A program made the translations under genes and the position numbers. Shown one piece after another: positions 8,507-17,972 of a stretch of 64,000 nucleotides of DNA. Where the stretch lies: contig NZ_CP049332.1 in assembly GCF_011064285.1 (NCBI RefSeq), positions 930,001 through 994,000 on the forward strand. The letters are read 5' to 3'. This stretch comes from Vibrio ziniensis (lineage in GTDB: Bacteria; Pseudomonadota; Gammaproteobacteria; Enterobacterales; Vibrionaceae). Numbering within the stretch: position 1 is the first letter of the stretch; each line of letters opens with the position of its first letter. The notes below the pieces were generated by a model. That model saw nothing but the letters and a program-made list of their open reading frames with translations. It was not told where the DNA came from and ran no database searches.

Positions 8507-10426
8507 ATGAGAAAACATAATAAGATACCTCATCTAGGAAAAGCAGCCGTCGCAGTTACTGTAGCTCTGTCTTTCTCTAGTTGGGCTGGTTCTTATAACG
8601 AAGCCCCTCAACTTGCTGAGTTAGTAAAATCGGGCAAGTTACCAAAAGTTGAACAGCGTCTACCTGAAAACCCACTCATCGTTGAGCCCAATGAATCTAT
8701 TGGTCAGTACGGTGGCACATTAAATTTAGTGGGTAAAGTGGTTGATAACGGTCATCGCACTCGTACTATTGCTTATGACAACTTATTCAACTTCGACACT
8801 ACTTACTCGAAAGTTATTCCCAACTTAGCGACAAGTTTTACTTCAAACGCTGACAATACAGAGTTCATTATTCATCTGCGTAAAGGTGTTAAGTGGTCTG
8901 ATGGTACGCCTTTTACCGCTGAAGATATTGCCTTCTATATCAACGATATCGTAGGCGATCCTGAGCATTCTGGTAACCGTCCTCTGGTTCTTCCTAATCA
9001 TGATTCTGCAAAAGCAGAAGTGTTAGACACATACAGCGTAAAAATCACGTTAGCTCAACCAAATGGTTTATTCATCCGCAGCTTAGCGACAGTGGACAGT
9101 GAAAGTTATACTGCATTCCCGAAACACTACTGTTCTAAGTTCTTGCCTAAGTTTAACGATAAAGCGGTAGGGAACGCGAAAGCTGCAGGGTTTGATTCAT
9201 GGCGTCAATACGCATCAACAAAATGCGAAGCGCATTACTTTATTGAACACTATGCAAACGTTGAACGCCCAGTCCTGACTGCATGGAAAGTCACTACTCC
9301 TCCTGGGCCAAATGCGAGCTATGCGGTATTTGAACGTAACCCATACTACTGGCAAGTGGATACCGAAGGTAACCAGTTACCGTATTTAGATGCTGTTCGC
9401 TGGCGCTACAGTGAAGATCAAGAGGAGATGGTACTTCGTGCTGCTAATGGTGAAGCAGATTATCAGCATCGCCATATTGGACAAACTTCTTACCGTTCAT
9501 TGTTGATTGAAAACGAAGATAAAGGCGGTTACAGCTATGAGTTTCGTCCAAATACTCAAAGTACTGAGTTGGCTATCGCACTGAACCAAACAGTGAAAGA
9601 CCCACTTAAGCGTGAACTCTTTCAAAACAAAGATTTCCGTATCGCACTTTCACATGCTATTGACCGTGAAGAGATCAGTGAAACGGTTTATTCAGGTGCT
9701 GTAGGAGCTTTTCAAGCTGCGCCGCTTAGCATTTCACCTTTCTACGATGAAGAAATGGCAAAGCAGTACACGGAATTTGATCTTAAAAAGGCGAATGACA
9801 TTCTAGATTCCCTTGGCCTGACTAAACGCGACAGCGAAGGCTACCGTTTACTGAAGAATGGTGAGCGTTTGCGTATTGAAGCGCTGTCAAAAGTTTCAAA
9901 CAAAGGTGTTCTTGCCGACTCTTTAGAGCTAGTTAAGAACCAATGGAAAGAAGTGGGTATTTTCTTGGATATTCGTGTTCTTGAAATTAACCATGTAATT
10001 AACTTACGCCTGACTAATGACTTCGATCTTATTCCCATTATCGGCGATGGTGGTGTAGGTATTATTGATGAAGCGCGTTTTTACTTACCATTTAGCCCAG
10101 AATCGACTTGGGGATTGGGATACTACCTATGGGCAAGTGAACCTGACAACGAGTATGCAGTCGAGCCACCTAAGCATATCAAGCACCAAATCGATTTATG
10201 GAACAAATTGAAGCAGACCTCTTCTCAAGAAAAACAACAGAACTACATGAAAGAAATTATCCAAATTGCTAAGGAAAACTTCTATGTTATGGGTACTGTT
10301 GAAGCAATGCCTGCTGGTGTCGTTGTCAGCAATAAGTTGCAAAACGTTCCAGAAAATATGCCGCAAAACTACAACTTCCCAACTCCGGGACCAATGCGTA
10401 TGAGCCAGCTTTGGAAAAGCCAATAA
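8507..10426 (+). CDS. ABC transporter substrate-binding protein, family 5 (peptide/oligosaccharide type)
   Basis: 639 residues from the ATG at 8507, chosen because GGAG (8497-8500) sits 6 bases upstream; an ATG four codons earlier overlaps that GGAG. An N-terminal signal peptide (basic MRKHNK, hydrophobic core, cleavage near SSWAGS) is followed by the family-5 binding-protein fold (FIIHLRKGVKWSDGTPFTAEDI, YRLLKNGERLRIEAL). The segment EAPQLAELVKSGKLPKVEQ is typical of the long binding proteins that serve plant or host oligosaccharides rather than dipeptides (my recollection). It is periplasmic and would deliver its ligand to the permeases encoded next. A hairpin separates it from them, as usual where the binding protein must be made in excess. 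Confidence 0.88.
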   Translation: MRKHNKIPHLGKAAVAVTVALSFSSWAGSYNEAPQLAELVKSGKLPKVEQRLPENPLIVEPNESIGQYGGTLNLVGKVVDNGHRTRTIAYDNLFNFDTTYSKVIPNLATSFTSNADNTEFIIHLRKGVKWSDGTPFTAEDIAFYINDIVGDPEHSGNRPLVLPNHDSAKAEVLDTYSVKITLAQPNGLFIRSLATVDSESYTAFPKHYCSKFLPKFNDKAVGNAKAAGFDSWRQYASTKCEAHYFIEHYANVERPVLTAWKVTTPPGPNASYAVFERNPYYWQVDTEGNQLPYLDAVRWRYSEDQEEMVLRAANGEADYQHRHIGQTSYRSLLIENEDKGGYSYEFRPNTQSTELAIALNQTVKDPLKRELFQNKDFRIALSHAIDREEISETVYSGAVGAFQAAPLSISPFYDEEMAKQYTEFDLKKANDILDSLGLTKRDSEGYRLLKNGERLRIEALSKVSNKGVLADSLELVKNQWKEVGIFLDIRVLEINHVINLRLTNDFDLIPIIGDGGVGIIDEARFYLPFSPESTWGLGYYLWASEPDNEYAVEPPKHIKHQIDLWNKLKQTSSQEKQQNYMKEIIQIAKENFYVMGTVEAMPAGVVVSNKLQNVPENMPQNYNFPTPGPMRMSQLWKSQ

Positions 10427-10448
10427 CAAATAACTTTTCTTAATTTTT

Positions 10449-10468
10449 GCCCCACTTGGGTGTGGGGC
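10449..10468 (+). terminator. Attenuating hairpin between binding-protein and permease genes
   Basis: GCCCCAC / GTGGGGC stem with a six-base loop and only a weak T tail (ATTTCT). It probably reduces transcription into, or stabilises mRNA ahead of, the permease genes rather than stopping transcription fully. Confidence 0.6.
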
Positions 10469-10601
10469 ATTTCTATGGATTTTCATAGCAATTATTAAAT
10501 TTATCAGTGGTGCGTTTTATAAATCTACTCATATGGAATGATTCGGTTTAACGCATCCTTAAGCATTGTTCAGAGTTTGTTGTCACTATTAAGGAACAGT
10601 A

Positions 10602-11609
10602 ATGAACAGTTTTTTTCTGTTTGCAGGTAAGCGGCTAGTGTCGATACTCGTCACATTGTTAGCTGTATCTATTGTCGTATTCGCTGTCATTGATCTTCCT
10701 CCTGGTGATTTTGCTTCCGCCAAAATTGCCGAGCTTCAATCTATGGGGCAAACGGTAGATCCACAGATGATTTTTACTATGCGAGAGATGTATGGTCTAG
10801 ATAAGCCTCTCTGGGAGCGTTATCTCAATTGGATATCTGGATTATTAGTGGGGGACCTTGGTATTTCGTTAACCACTAACCAATCTGTATGGACAACGAT
10901 TGAACCTCGGATATGGCCAACGGTTGCACTTGCAGCAGCAGTCTTCTTCTTTCAATTTTTAATCGCTATCCCAATTGGTATGTACTCGGCTTTACGTCAG
11001 TACTCGTGGGGTGACTATGTCGCAACGATTTTCGGTTTTATTGGTATGGCAACGCCTAACTTTGTTATTGCTATTGTTGCATTGCTAATCGGTTATTACA
11101 GCTTCGATACTGTTGTGTCAGGCTTGTATTCTGACGAATATCTAGACCAACCTATGTCTTGGAGCAAACTGATTGATGCAGCTTCAAGAAGCTGGATTTA
11201 TATCCTAGTTGTCGGTACTGCAGGTATGGCCGGTATTATTCGAATCATGCGTGCAAACTTACTTGATGAGTTGAAAAAGCCATATGTAAAAACGGCTCGA
11301 GCCAAGGGACAAACGGAAGCAAAACTCATTTTGAAATACCCAGTACGTATCGCTGTGCTTCCTATCGTTTCAACTATCGGCTGGATGCTTCCAGCACTTC
11401 TTGGAGCTGATATTATCGTAAGCCAAGTGATGAACATTCCAACACTAGGCCCATTAATGCTTGCATCCTTACGCTCACAGGACATGTATGTGGCTGGCGA
11501 TGTTCTATTGATTATGTCCATTCTCACCATCATTGGCACATTGATTTCTGACTTTTTACTGTACTGGATTGACCCTCGAGTACGTGTCGGCGTTGCGAAG
11601 GAGTTTTAA
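10602..11609 (+). CDS. ABC transporter permease, DppB/OppB-like
   Basis: 335 residues of inner-membrane permease. There is an N-terminal transmembrane helix, the DLPPGDFASAKIAELQS periplasmic segment and LDKPLWERYLNW, both characteristic of DppB-type subunits, then five further helices. The cytoplasmic EAA loop (RANLLDELKKPYVKTARAKGQTE) that docks onto the ATPase is clear. AAGGA precedes the ATG at a good distance. It forms a heterodimeric channel with the next gene product, two bases downstream, for the ligand of the upstream binding protein. Confidence 0.92.
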   Translation: MNSFFLFAGKRLVSILVTLLAVSIVVFAVIDLPPGDFASAKIAELQSMGQTVDPQMIFTMREMYGLDKPLWERYLNWISGLLVGDLGISLTTNQSVWTTIEPRIWPTVALAAAVFFFQFLIAIPIGMYSALRQYSWGDYVATIFGFIGMATPNFVIAIVALLIGYYSFDTVVSGLYSDEYLDQPMSWSKLIDAASRSWIYILVVGTAGMAGIIRIMRANLLDELKKPYVKTARAKGQTEAKLILKYPVRIAVLPIVSTIGWMLPALLGADIIVSQVMNIPTLGPLMLASLRSQDMYVAGDVLLIMSILTIIGTLISDFLLYWIDPRVRVGVAKEF

Positions 11610-11611
11610 TT

Positions 11612-12772
11612 ATGACTACGTCTGCTATTCGAAATCTTGGGCATCTGTTTAAACGCCGCAAGAAAAATATCGATTTAAGTACTGCAACTCAGTGGCAACT
11701 GATCGGTTTGAAAATGCGCCAACACAAACTGGCTTGGTACAGTTTGAAATTTCTAGTGATTGTTTATGTTATCGCAGCATTTGCTGAGTTCTTTGCTCCA
11801 TTTGACCCCAGTGAAAACTGGCGACGCTACACTTATTCTCCTCCGCAGTCGGTTAGTTTGTTTGAAAACAGCACTGAAGGATGGCGTTGGGCTCCACATT
11901 TGGAGTTGTATCAAAGTAAAACAGATAAGCGCACCTTAAAAAGGCATTATGTGTTAGATCTAAACACGAAAGCTTACTTCTCATTCTTTGGTAAGACAGA
12001 ACCATATGAGCTAATGGGTTTTATTCCTATGAGTTATAAGTTCATTGTGCCGCATGACACAAAGCAACCTTTCTTTATCTTGGGCTCTGATCGTATGGGG
12101 CGAGATATGTTGTCACGCCTTATCTATGGTGCGCGCATTTCTTTGTCCGTTGGCTTAATGGGGGTATTAACGACTTTTGTATTGGGTATTTTGATCGGTG
12201 GCATATCTGGTTACTTTGGCGGTACCATCGATAATATCATTCAACGTACGATCGAGTTTATCAAATCGATTCCTACGCTTCCGTTGTGGATGGCTCTGTC
12301 AGCTTCTTTGCCAGCAGAATGGAGCTCACTTACTAAGTATTTTCTAATCACCATCATTCTGGGGCTCGTCTCATGGCCAGATATGGCGAGGGTGGTGCGA
12401 AGCCGCTTTATGTCTTTGCGTGGAGAGGAATATGTAGCTGCGGCTTGGTTGGATGGTAACAGTCCGTTCGAAATTATCCGCCGTTATATGGTACCGAACT
12501 TCATGAGCCACATTATTGCAGTTGTGACTCTAGCCATTCCTATGATGATCCTTGGTGAAACAGCATTAAGTTTCCTTGGACTAGGATTACAAGCTCCTAT
12601 GGTGAGCTGGGGTGTTTTACTTCAAGAGGCACAAAACATCCGAGCGTTAGCTGAAGCAACCTGGTTACTTATCCCTGCGGTGGCTGTAATTATAGTAATT
12701 CTAGCGATGAATTTCGTTGGTGATGGTCTACGTGATGCGTGTGACCCATACCATGATCAAGGGACAAAATAA
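11612..12772 (+). CDS. ABC transporter permease, DppC/OppC-like
   Basis: 386 residues, longer than DppC (about 300) because of a roughly 100-residue periplasmic insertion between the first helix and the SDRMGRDMLSRLIYGARISL motif. That insertion is typical of the oligosaccharide-associated branch. The EAA-type loop EEYVAAAWLDGNSPFEIIRRYMVPN and the C-terminal GLRDACDP are the standard DppC features. The stop codon overlaps the ATG of the ATPase gene by one base (TAATG), so the two are translationally coupled. Confidence 0.92.
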   Translation: MTTSAIRNLGHLFKRRKKNIDLSTATQWQLIGLKMRQHKLAWYSLKFLVIVYVIAAFAEFFAPFDPSENWRRYTYSPPQSVSLFENSTEGWRWAPHLELYQSKTDKRTLKRHYVLDLNTKAYFSFFGKTEPYELMGFIPMSYKFIVPHDTKQPFFILGSDRMGRDMLSRLIYGARISLSVGLMGVLTTFVLGILIGGISGYFGGTIDNIIQRTIEFIKSIPTLPLWMALSASLPAEWSSLTKYFLITIILGLVSWPDMARVVRSRFMSLRGEEYVAAAWLDGNSPFEIIRRYMVPNFMSHIIAVVTLAIPMMILGETALSFLGLGLQAPMVSWGVLLQEAQNIRALAEATWLLIPAVAVIIVILAMNFVGDGLRDACDPYHDQGTK

Positions 12773-14469
12773 TGAGCGATAAAATTCTACAAATAAAGAA
12801 TCTCAATGTGAGTTTCCCAACCAGCATGGAACATTTCCATGCTGTCAAAAATGTTTCGTTCGATTTATATCGTGGTGAAACACTGTCTGTCATCGGCGAG
12901 TCTGGGTCAGGTAAGTCGGTCACATCATCCGCCATTATGCAGCTCTTGGATAAACCAGGCCGTATCGATTCTGGTGAAATTCTTTATACAACCGAAACCG
13001 ATGATGTTATTGACATCGCACAAATTGATCCTCGTAGTAAAAGCATGCGCTCTCTACGCTGTTTCAATTTCTCTTTGGTTTCGCAAGAGCCAATGGCGGC
13101 ATTAAGTCCGGTTCATACAGTGGGTGATCAAATTATAGAGGTATTGTGTTTAGTTGACCCTAGCATGACCAAACAAGTCGCGCATTTACGTGCTATCGAA
13201 TTACTCGAACAAGTTCAGATGCCCGAACCATCGAGTTTAATCAACAAATACTCATTTGAGTTGTCTGGTGGGCAGAGACAACGAGTAGTGATTGCTATGG
13301 CGATTGCCTCGCGTCCAGATGTTTTGATTGCCGATGAACCCACCACGGCATTGGATGTAACAACGCAAGCAGAAATCTTGCAGCTATTCAAAAAACTACA
13401 AGATGAAATTGGTATGGCAATTTTGTTTATTACTCATGACTTAGGGGTTGTCGCTCAAATTTCGGACCGAGTTGTGGTGATGGAAAAAGGAGAGGTAGTT
13501 GAATGTGGTAGCGTTCGACAAGTGTTTGAATGCCCAGAGCATCCATATACCAAGAAATTAATGGAAGCAACAAGGTCATTAGAAAGGCCTTCAAAGGTGA
13601 AAGTACCGTATCGAATGCAAGAAGGCCATGAGATACGCCCAATTTTGGATTTGAATGGCGTGACGAAAGTCTTTCATAAGCCTGCAAAAATGTTTGAGAA
13701 AAAGAGTACGATGACCGCTGTTGACAACGCACAACTCAAACTTTATCCGGGAGAATCACTGGGGATTGTCGGCGAATCGGGATCGGGTAAAAGTACCCTT
13801 GGTAGAGCCATTTTGGGAATGTCACCAGCGACATCAGGTACGATTCAATATGTTGATAAAAAGGGTGGAGTTGAAATCGAATTGTCCAACTATAAGCGTG
13901 TAGTTCGTGATCCACTATTTGCAGACCTTCGTTTGATTTTTCAAGACCCTTGGTCGTCTTTGAACCCTCGTATGACAGTGTTCGACATCATTGAAGAACC
14001 ACTGATTAAGCTACGTACTGAAATGAATAAAGCAGAGCGTGAAGAGCGTGTACGTAACATTATGAAGTGGGTGGGGTTGTTGCCTCAATTTTCTAGTCGC
14101 TATCCTCATGCATTTTCTGGAGGTCAAAGGCAGAGGATAGTCATTGCTCGGGCATTAGTCACTATTCCTAAAGTTGTGATTGCTGATGAGGCTACTGCTG
14201 CTCTTGATGTATCTCTCCGTTCTCAAGTATTGGATTTGCTTATTGAGTTTCAAAATATATATGGCACGGCATTCATTCTAATCACGCACGATATTGCTAC
14301 CGTGAAGTATTTCTGTGATCGGGTGTTAGTGCTTCAAAACGGAAAAATTGTTGAACAGGGTTCGGTAGACAGAGTGATATATCACCCTGAGCAAGCCTAT
14401 ACACAACAATTAATCGCGGCTGTACCGATTGCTGAATTAGCATCAGAAACATCAGCCGAGTTAGTTTAA
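12772..14469 (+). CDS. ABC transporter ATPase, fused DppD-DppF-type double domain
   Basis: 565 residues containing two complete nucleotide-binding domains in one chain. Domain 1 has Walker A GESGSGKS at residues 42-49, signature LSGGQRQR and Walker B VLIADEPTTALD. Domain 2 repeats these with GESGSGKST, FSGGQRQR and VVIADEATAALD. It powers the importer formed by the two preceding permeases. Most Dpp/Opp systems use two separate ATPase polypeptides; the fused form is common in this sugar-associated branch and in GsiA/YejF types. A hairpin with no T tract follows the gene. Confidence 0.92.
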   Translation: MSDKILQIKNLNVSFPTSMEHFHAVKNVSFDLYRGETLSVIGESGSGKSVTSSAIMQLLDKPGRIDSGEILYTTETDDVIDIAQIDPRSKSMRSLRCFNFSLVSQEPMAALSPVHTVGDQIIEVLCLVDPSMTKQVAHLRAIELLEQVQMPEPSSLINKYSFELSGGQRQRVVIAMAIASRPDVLIADEPTTALDVTTQAEILQLFKKLQDEIGMAILFITHDLGVVAQISDRVVVMEKGEVVECGSVRQVFECPEHPYTKKLMEATRSLERPSKVKVPYRMQEGHEIRPILDLNGVTKVFHKPAKMFEKKSTMTAVDNAQLKLYPGESLGIVGESGSGKSTLGRAILGMSPATSGTIQYVDKKGGVEIELSNYKRVVRDPLFADLRLIFQDPWSSLNPRMTVFDIIEEPLIKLRTEMNKAEREERVRNIMKWVGLLPQFSSRYPHAFSGGQRQRIVIARALVTIPKVVIADEATAALDVSLRSQVLDLLIEFQNIYGTAFILITHDIATVKYFCDRVLVLQNGKIVEQGSVDRVIYHPEQAYTQQLIAAVPIAELASETSAELV

Positions 14470-14481
14470 TTTTGTTAATTG

Positions 14482-14513
14482 AAGCCTTCTCATTAGGGAC
14501 ACTGAGAAGGCTT
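14482..14513 (+). terminator. Hairpin after the ABC operon
   Basis: AAGCCTTCTC / GAGAAGGCTT ten-base stem with a twelve-base loop. There is no T tract, so partial read-through into the chemoreceptor gene 20 bases further is likely. Confidence 0.6.
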
Positions 14514-14532
14514 GTCTCGTTGGAGATCTAGC

Positions 14533-16503
14533 ATGAATGTTTGGCACAGAATGTCGATCGTTGGTAGGTTTTATTTTGTCACTAGTTTGTTGCTGGTGGT
14601 GATTGCGATGATTGGTGGTATTGGCTTTTGGCAAAGCCAGAAATTAACGGATCAGTTAGATTACATAGCCAAGTACTCTATGGATGAGCTAGCTCTTTTA
14701 TCTGTTGTGGAGAAGGAGTTAGTGGAGTTAGAAACAGATATAGCTAATTTTAATGCCGATACATGGAAAGACATTAGTGAACATGTGTTAAAACACATCA
14801 TTTTTTCCAAGCAAACAGTTGCCAATATAGATAAGCAGAATGATGGAGCTAGTCTGGAGTGGGTGGTACCAGAATCCTTTGAACAGGATTTCCAACGCTT
14901 GACCAACATGATGAAAGCACATGATGATTTGCGCGTAGATCAAGCAAAATATATTCAAGAATATCGTTTAGTTTCTTCACAAGTTAAACGTTTCATCTAT
15001 ACCGTTACCGCGACAGAGACTGACATGAATAATGCAATGTTAGCTGAAAACTTGAGCAGTCGTTTAGATTCATTGATGTTCAATACAGATAAAGCACTAG
15101 ATTCATTTCGACTAGATGATACAGAGGAGTTTTTTGAAAAAAATAAAGCGATTAGTCGAGATATCACCGCAATGGTATCTGATCTTGCTTTGCGATCAAG
15201 TCATGTGACGAAGAGAAATATTAAGCTAGTTGAGTTATTGATAGATCATAGTCTTAGTATAGACGGTGTAGCTTACAACCATTTACAGATGATTAAACTG
15301 TCTCTCGAAGAAAAAAGCATGACTGAGAAAATGTCGTATGATATTAGACAGCAAATAAATTCTTTAGAAGCTTTTAGAGATGTTGTCATCGTTGAAGCTC
15401 AAAACAAGGTGTTGGAGGTAAAAGAGCAGCAAAACAGCTATATGTTGCAGCTAATTGCCCTAATCATAGCGACTGGATTGCTATCTTTAGGATTAGTAAT
15501 CGCCACTTCTCGAAATATTCAATCAGGATTGAATGCTCTCCGGATGGTGCTAAATGCGATGGCAAATCGTGACCTCACTCTTCAAACAATTTATAGCAAA
15601 AGTAGAGAAATGGCTTGGCTAGGTTCGCATGTTGAATCGGTACGTACATCGCAATGTGAATTGCTAAGTCAGTTACAGAAATCTTCACTAACACTCAACG
15701 AGGTGGTTGAGCATAACAGTATTGATGTTCATCAGACCGGGTGTTTTGTAAGGCAACAAGTGGATTTATCTGACGAAATCGCTTCTCTTACAGAACAAAT
15801 GGAAGAAGTTATTAACCAAGTAGCAAAGCAAGCCCAAGAAACGAACGAAAAAATGGTATTAGCTGTACGAGAGTCTCAGAAAGGATATGAACATATTTCA
15901 CTAAACGATTCGTGTATTAGCTCTACGTCTAGGCTCTTGGAACAGGCGGTAACAACCATTGAGCATTTAGTAAAAGACGCGAAACATATAGAATCAGCAT
16001 TATCAATGATTGAGGAAATTGCAGCTCAAACTAATTTGTTAGCATTAAATGCGGCGATAGAAGCTGCAAGAGCAGGGCAGCATGGTAGGGGCTTTGCTGT
16101 TGTTGCCGATGAAGTTCGGCAATTAGCGACGAATACGACCAAATCTACGAATGGTATACTAGGTAATATTCAGTCGTTACAACGTAGTGTTTCTCAATCA
16201 GTCAGTCTTATTCAACAATGTAAAACCAGTATGCAGGAGGCTCAGCTTAGCTCGAATATTTCATTTGATTCAGTAAAAGAAGTCAAAATGTGCATAGATA
16301 CGGCGGCTGAAATGTCGGCTTCGATATCTGTTGCTACCTCACAACAATTAGCAACTAGTCATGTGATGGTTGAGAAACTTGCAGCGATTAAAATCAGCTC
16401 GAATAGCAGCATAAGAAGTGTTGAATCACTTTCTGATAGCATCAATGAGATAAAACAAGTGTCTCTAAGGCAACGTGAGTTAGTGAGAGATTTTATCATT
16501 TAG
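14533..16503 (+). CDS. Methyl-accepting chemotaxis protein with long helical sensor domain
   Basis: 656 residues from the ATG at 14533, which has GGAG 7 bases upstream; a TTG seven codons earlier is less likely. The order is a cytoplasmic N-terminus, TM1 (about residues 14-33), an all-helical periplasmic domain of about 270 residues resembling the HBM type, TM2 ([20 protein letters not shown]), a weak HAMP region, and the signalling hairpin with [23 protein letters not shown] and [15 protein letters not shown]. No CheR-tethering pentapeptide is visible at the C-terminus. Directly downstream of the ABC importer, it probably senses the transported sugar, directly or through the binding protein (inference). 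Confidence 0.9.
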   Translation: MNVWHRMSIVGRFYFVTSLLLVVIAMIGGIGFWQSQKLTDQLDYIAKYSMDELALLSVVEKELVELETDIANFNADTWKDISEHVLKHIIFSKQTVANIDKQNDGASLEWVVPESFEQDFQRLTNMMKAHDDLRVDQAKYIQEYRLVSSQVKRFIYTVTATETDMNNAMLAENLSSRLDSLMFNTDKALDSFRLDDTEEFFEKNKAISRDITAMVSDLALRSSHVTKRNIKLVELLIDHSLSIDGVAYNHLQMIKLSLEEKSMTEKMSYDIRQQINSLEAFRDVVIVEAQNKVLEVKEQQNSYMLQLIALIIATGLLSLGLVIATSRNIQSGLNALRMVLNAMANRDLTLQTIYSKSREMAWLGSHVESVRTSQCELLSQLQKSSLTLNEVVEHNSIDVHQTGCFVRQQVDLSDEIASLTEQMEEVINQVAKQAQETNEKMVLAVRESQKGYEHISLNDSCISSTSRLLEQAVTTIEHLVKDAKHIESALSMIEEIAAQTNLLALNAAIEAARAGQHGRGFAVVADEVRQLATNTTKSTNGILGNIQSLQRSVSQSVSLIQQCKTSMQEAQLSSNISFDSVKEVKMCIDTAAEMSASISVATSQQLATSHVMVEKLAAIKISSNSSIRSVESLSDSINEIKQVSLRQRELVRDFII

Positions 16504-16815
16504 AGCTCATGATGATAATGTTTATTAAATGATATGTAATTGTTTGACTACCTAACTTTTTTTGTATGAAAGGCAATAAAAATCACTAAAACTGTTAAAT
16601 CCAGCGATAAATTGCGAAAAAAGATAACTGAACCCTATTTTTTTGGAGAACATTATTTTAAATTATTGGCTAGACGTTTATTCGTTTAGAAACGTGTTTT
16701 AGTTTTGGGAGTGCTGCAATGTGTGGCAGTCTATTTGAATCGAACTCATGTCAACTGTCTATTGGGCGATACAGAGTATGTCGATAAAATGAATATTAAA
16801 AATAGGTAAAACAAG
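16504..16815. promoter_or_regulatory. Upstream region of kdgR
   Basis: 312 AT-rich bases. It presumably contains the kdgR promoter. A partly KdgR-like dyad GAAACGTGTTTTA occurs near 16688-16700, but its spacer is one base short, so autoregulation is only a possibility. No terminator for the chemoreceptor gene is apparent. Confidence 0.3.
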
Positions 16816-17604
16816 ATGACAGCTGACAAGCAACCCGAATCGGTTTCATCCGTATTAAAAACATTCGGTATTTTACAGGCGCTTGCGACTCAAAAAGATA
16901 TCGGAATCAGTGAGCTAGCTCAAAGATTGATGATGTCGAAAAGTACGGTGTATCGTTTTTTACAAACGATGAAATCTCTTGGTTATGTATCTCAAGAAGG
17001 TGAAACCGAGAACTATTCGCTAACTCTAAAACTATTTGAGCTTGGCGCGGCTGCACTTGAGTACGTTGATTTGGTTGAATTAGCGAATGGCGAAATGCGC
17101 CGTATTTCGGATTTAACTATGGAAGCACTTCACTTAGGTGCTCTAGATGGCGATAGCATTATTTATGTGCATAAATTGGACTCTAAGTACAACCTGCGTA
17201 TGCAATCGCGTATTGGTCGTCGTAACCCGCTTTATTCAACTGCAATTGGTAAAGTTTTGCTTTGTGTTCGTCCAGAACAGGAAGTTCGCGATATCCTCTC
17301 TGAAGTTGAGTTCGTTCAAACTACAGAGCGCACTCACAAAGATGTCGATTCACTATTAGTTGAATTAGCATTGGTTAAAGATCAAGGTTTCGCTGAGGAC
17401 GTTGAAGAACAAGAAATCGGTCTAAGATGTATCGCTGTGCCAGTTTATGATCGTTTCAACCAAGTGATTGCTGGCTTAAGTATTTCTCTTCCAACCATCC
17501 GTTTTACTGAAGAGAAAAAAGCAGAGTACATCTGTGAATTACATGCAGCAGCGCGCCGCATTTCAGAAAAATTAGGTTGTACAGTTTACCCGTACGCAGA
17601 CTAA
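16816..17604 (+). CDS. kdgR: IclR-family pectin regulon repressor KdgR
   Basis: 262 residues with very high similarity to enterobacterial KdgR. The N-terminal winged helix (SVSSVLKTFGILQAL, GISELAQRLMMSKSTVYRFLQTMKSLGYVSQEGE) is followed by the effector domain (MEALHLGALDGDSIIYVHKLDS, RIGRRNPLYSTAIGKVLL, GLRCIAVPVYDRF). KdgR represses pectin catabolic and transport genes and releases DNA on binding 2-keto-3-deoxygluconate. It stands as a single gene, ended by a good terminator, a few kilobases from its expected targets ogl, kdgM, togMNAB, pelW and kdgF. Confidence 0.95.
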   Translation: MTADKQPESVSSVLKTFGILQALATQKDIGISELAQRLMMSKSTVYRFLQTMKSLGYVSQEGETENYSLTLKLFELGAAALEYVDLVELANGEMRRISDLTMEALHLGALDGDSIIYVHKLDSKYNLRMQSRIGRRNPLYSTAIGKVLLCVRPEQEVRDILSEVEFVQTTERTHKDVDSLLVELALVKDQGFAEDVEEQEIGLRCIAVPVYDRFNQVIAGLSISLPTIRFTEEKKAEYICELHAAARRISEKLGCTVYPYAD

Positions 17605-17623
17605 ATTAATTCGATTAAATCGT

Positions 17624-17661
17624 AAAAAGCCGTATGTTGTATAGTGACATACGGCTTTTTT
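17624..17661 (+). terminator. Terminator after kdgR
   Basis: AAAAAGCCGTATGT / ACATACGGCTTTTT stem, nine-base loop, T-rich end on the plus strand. Confidence 0.88.
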
Positions 17662-17696
17662 ATATTCTATTTTTTACGTTTAAAGAAGATGGTTTT

Positions 17697-17854
17697 ATAC
17701 CAATGTCACTATTAATCTGTTCAGTATTAGACAATGAGCACCGACCATAAACATGCACTTATCGTTTACTCCATCTTTGGGGCCCCGTCGAGTCTTCTAA
17801 GACTCGGAGGTGATGCTTATCGGTACTCGATTGATTAGATGATGTGATTGGTAT
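17697..17854. repeat. MITE-like element with ATACCAAT terminal inverted repeats
   Basis: 158 bp bounded by ATACCAATGTCACTATTAATC and, inverted at the right end, ATACCAATCACATCATCTAATC. It contains a perfect central hairpin CGAGTCTT-CT-AAGACTCG (17789-17806) and a GGGGCCCC palindrome. The plan (ATACCA ends plus central hairpin) matches the repeats at 1823 and 38739, but the interior differs, so it may be a sister family. No ORF is present. Confidence 0.6.
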
Positions 17855-17972
17855 TACAAACTTCTTATATATCCCCGCAAGATTGAACAGAATCTCACTC
17901 TACATTGACATATTTGTCTTAATGATTTGGCATTGTATTCATATGAACAAGTGATGGTTTAAGGGAATTCGA

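Noticed and set aside
16688..16700. GAAACGTGTTTTA as a KdgR autoregulatory site
   Set aside because: The spacer is two bases instead of three and the second half is poor; kept only as a note in the kdgR upstream region.
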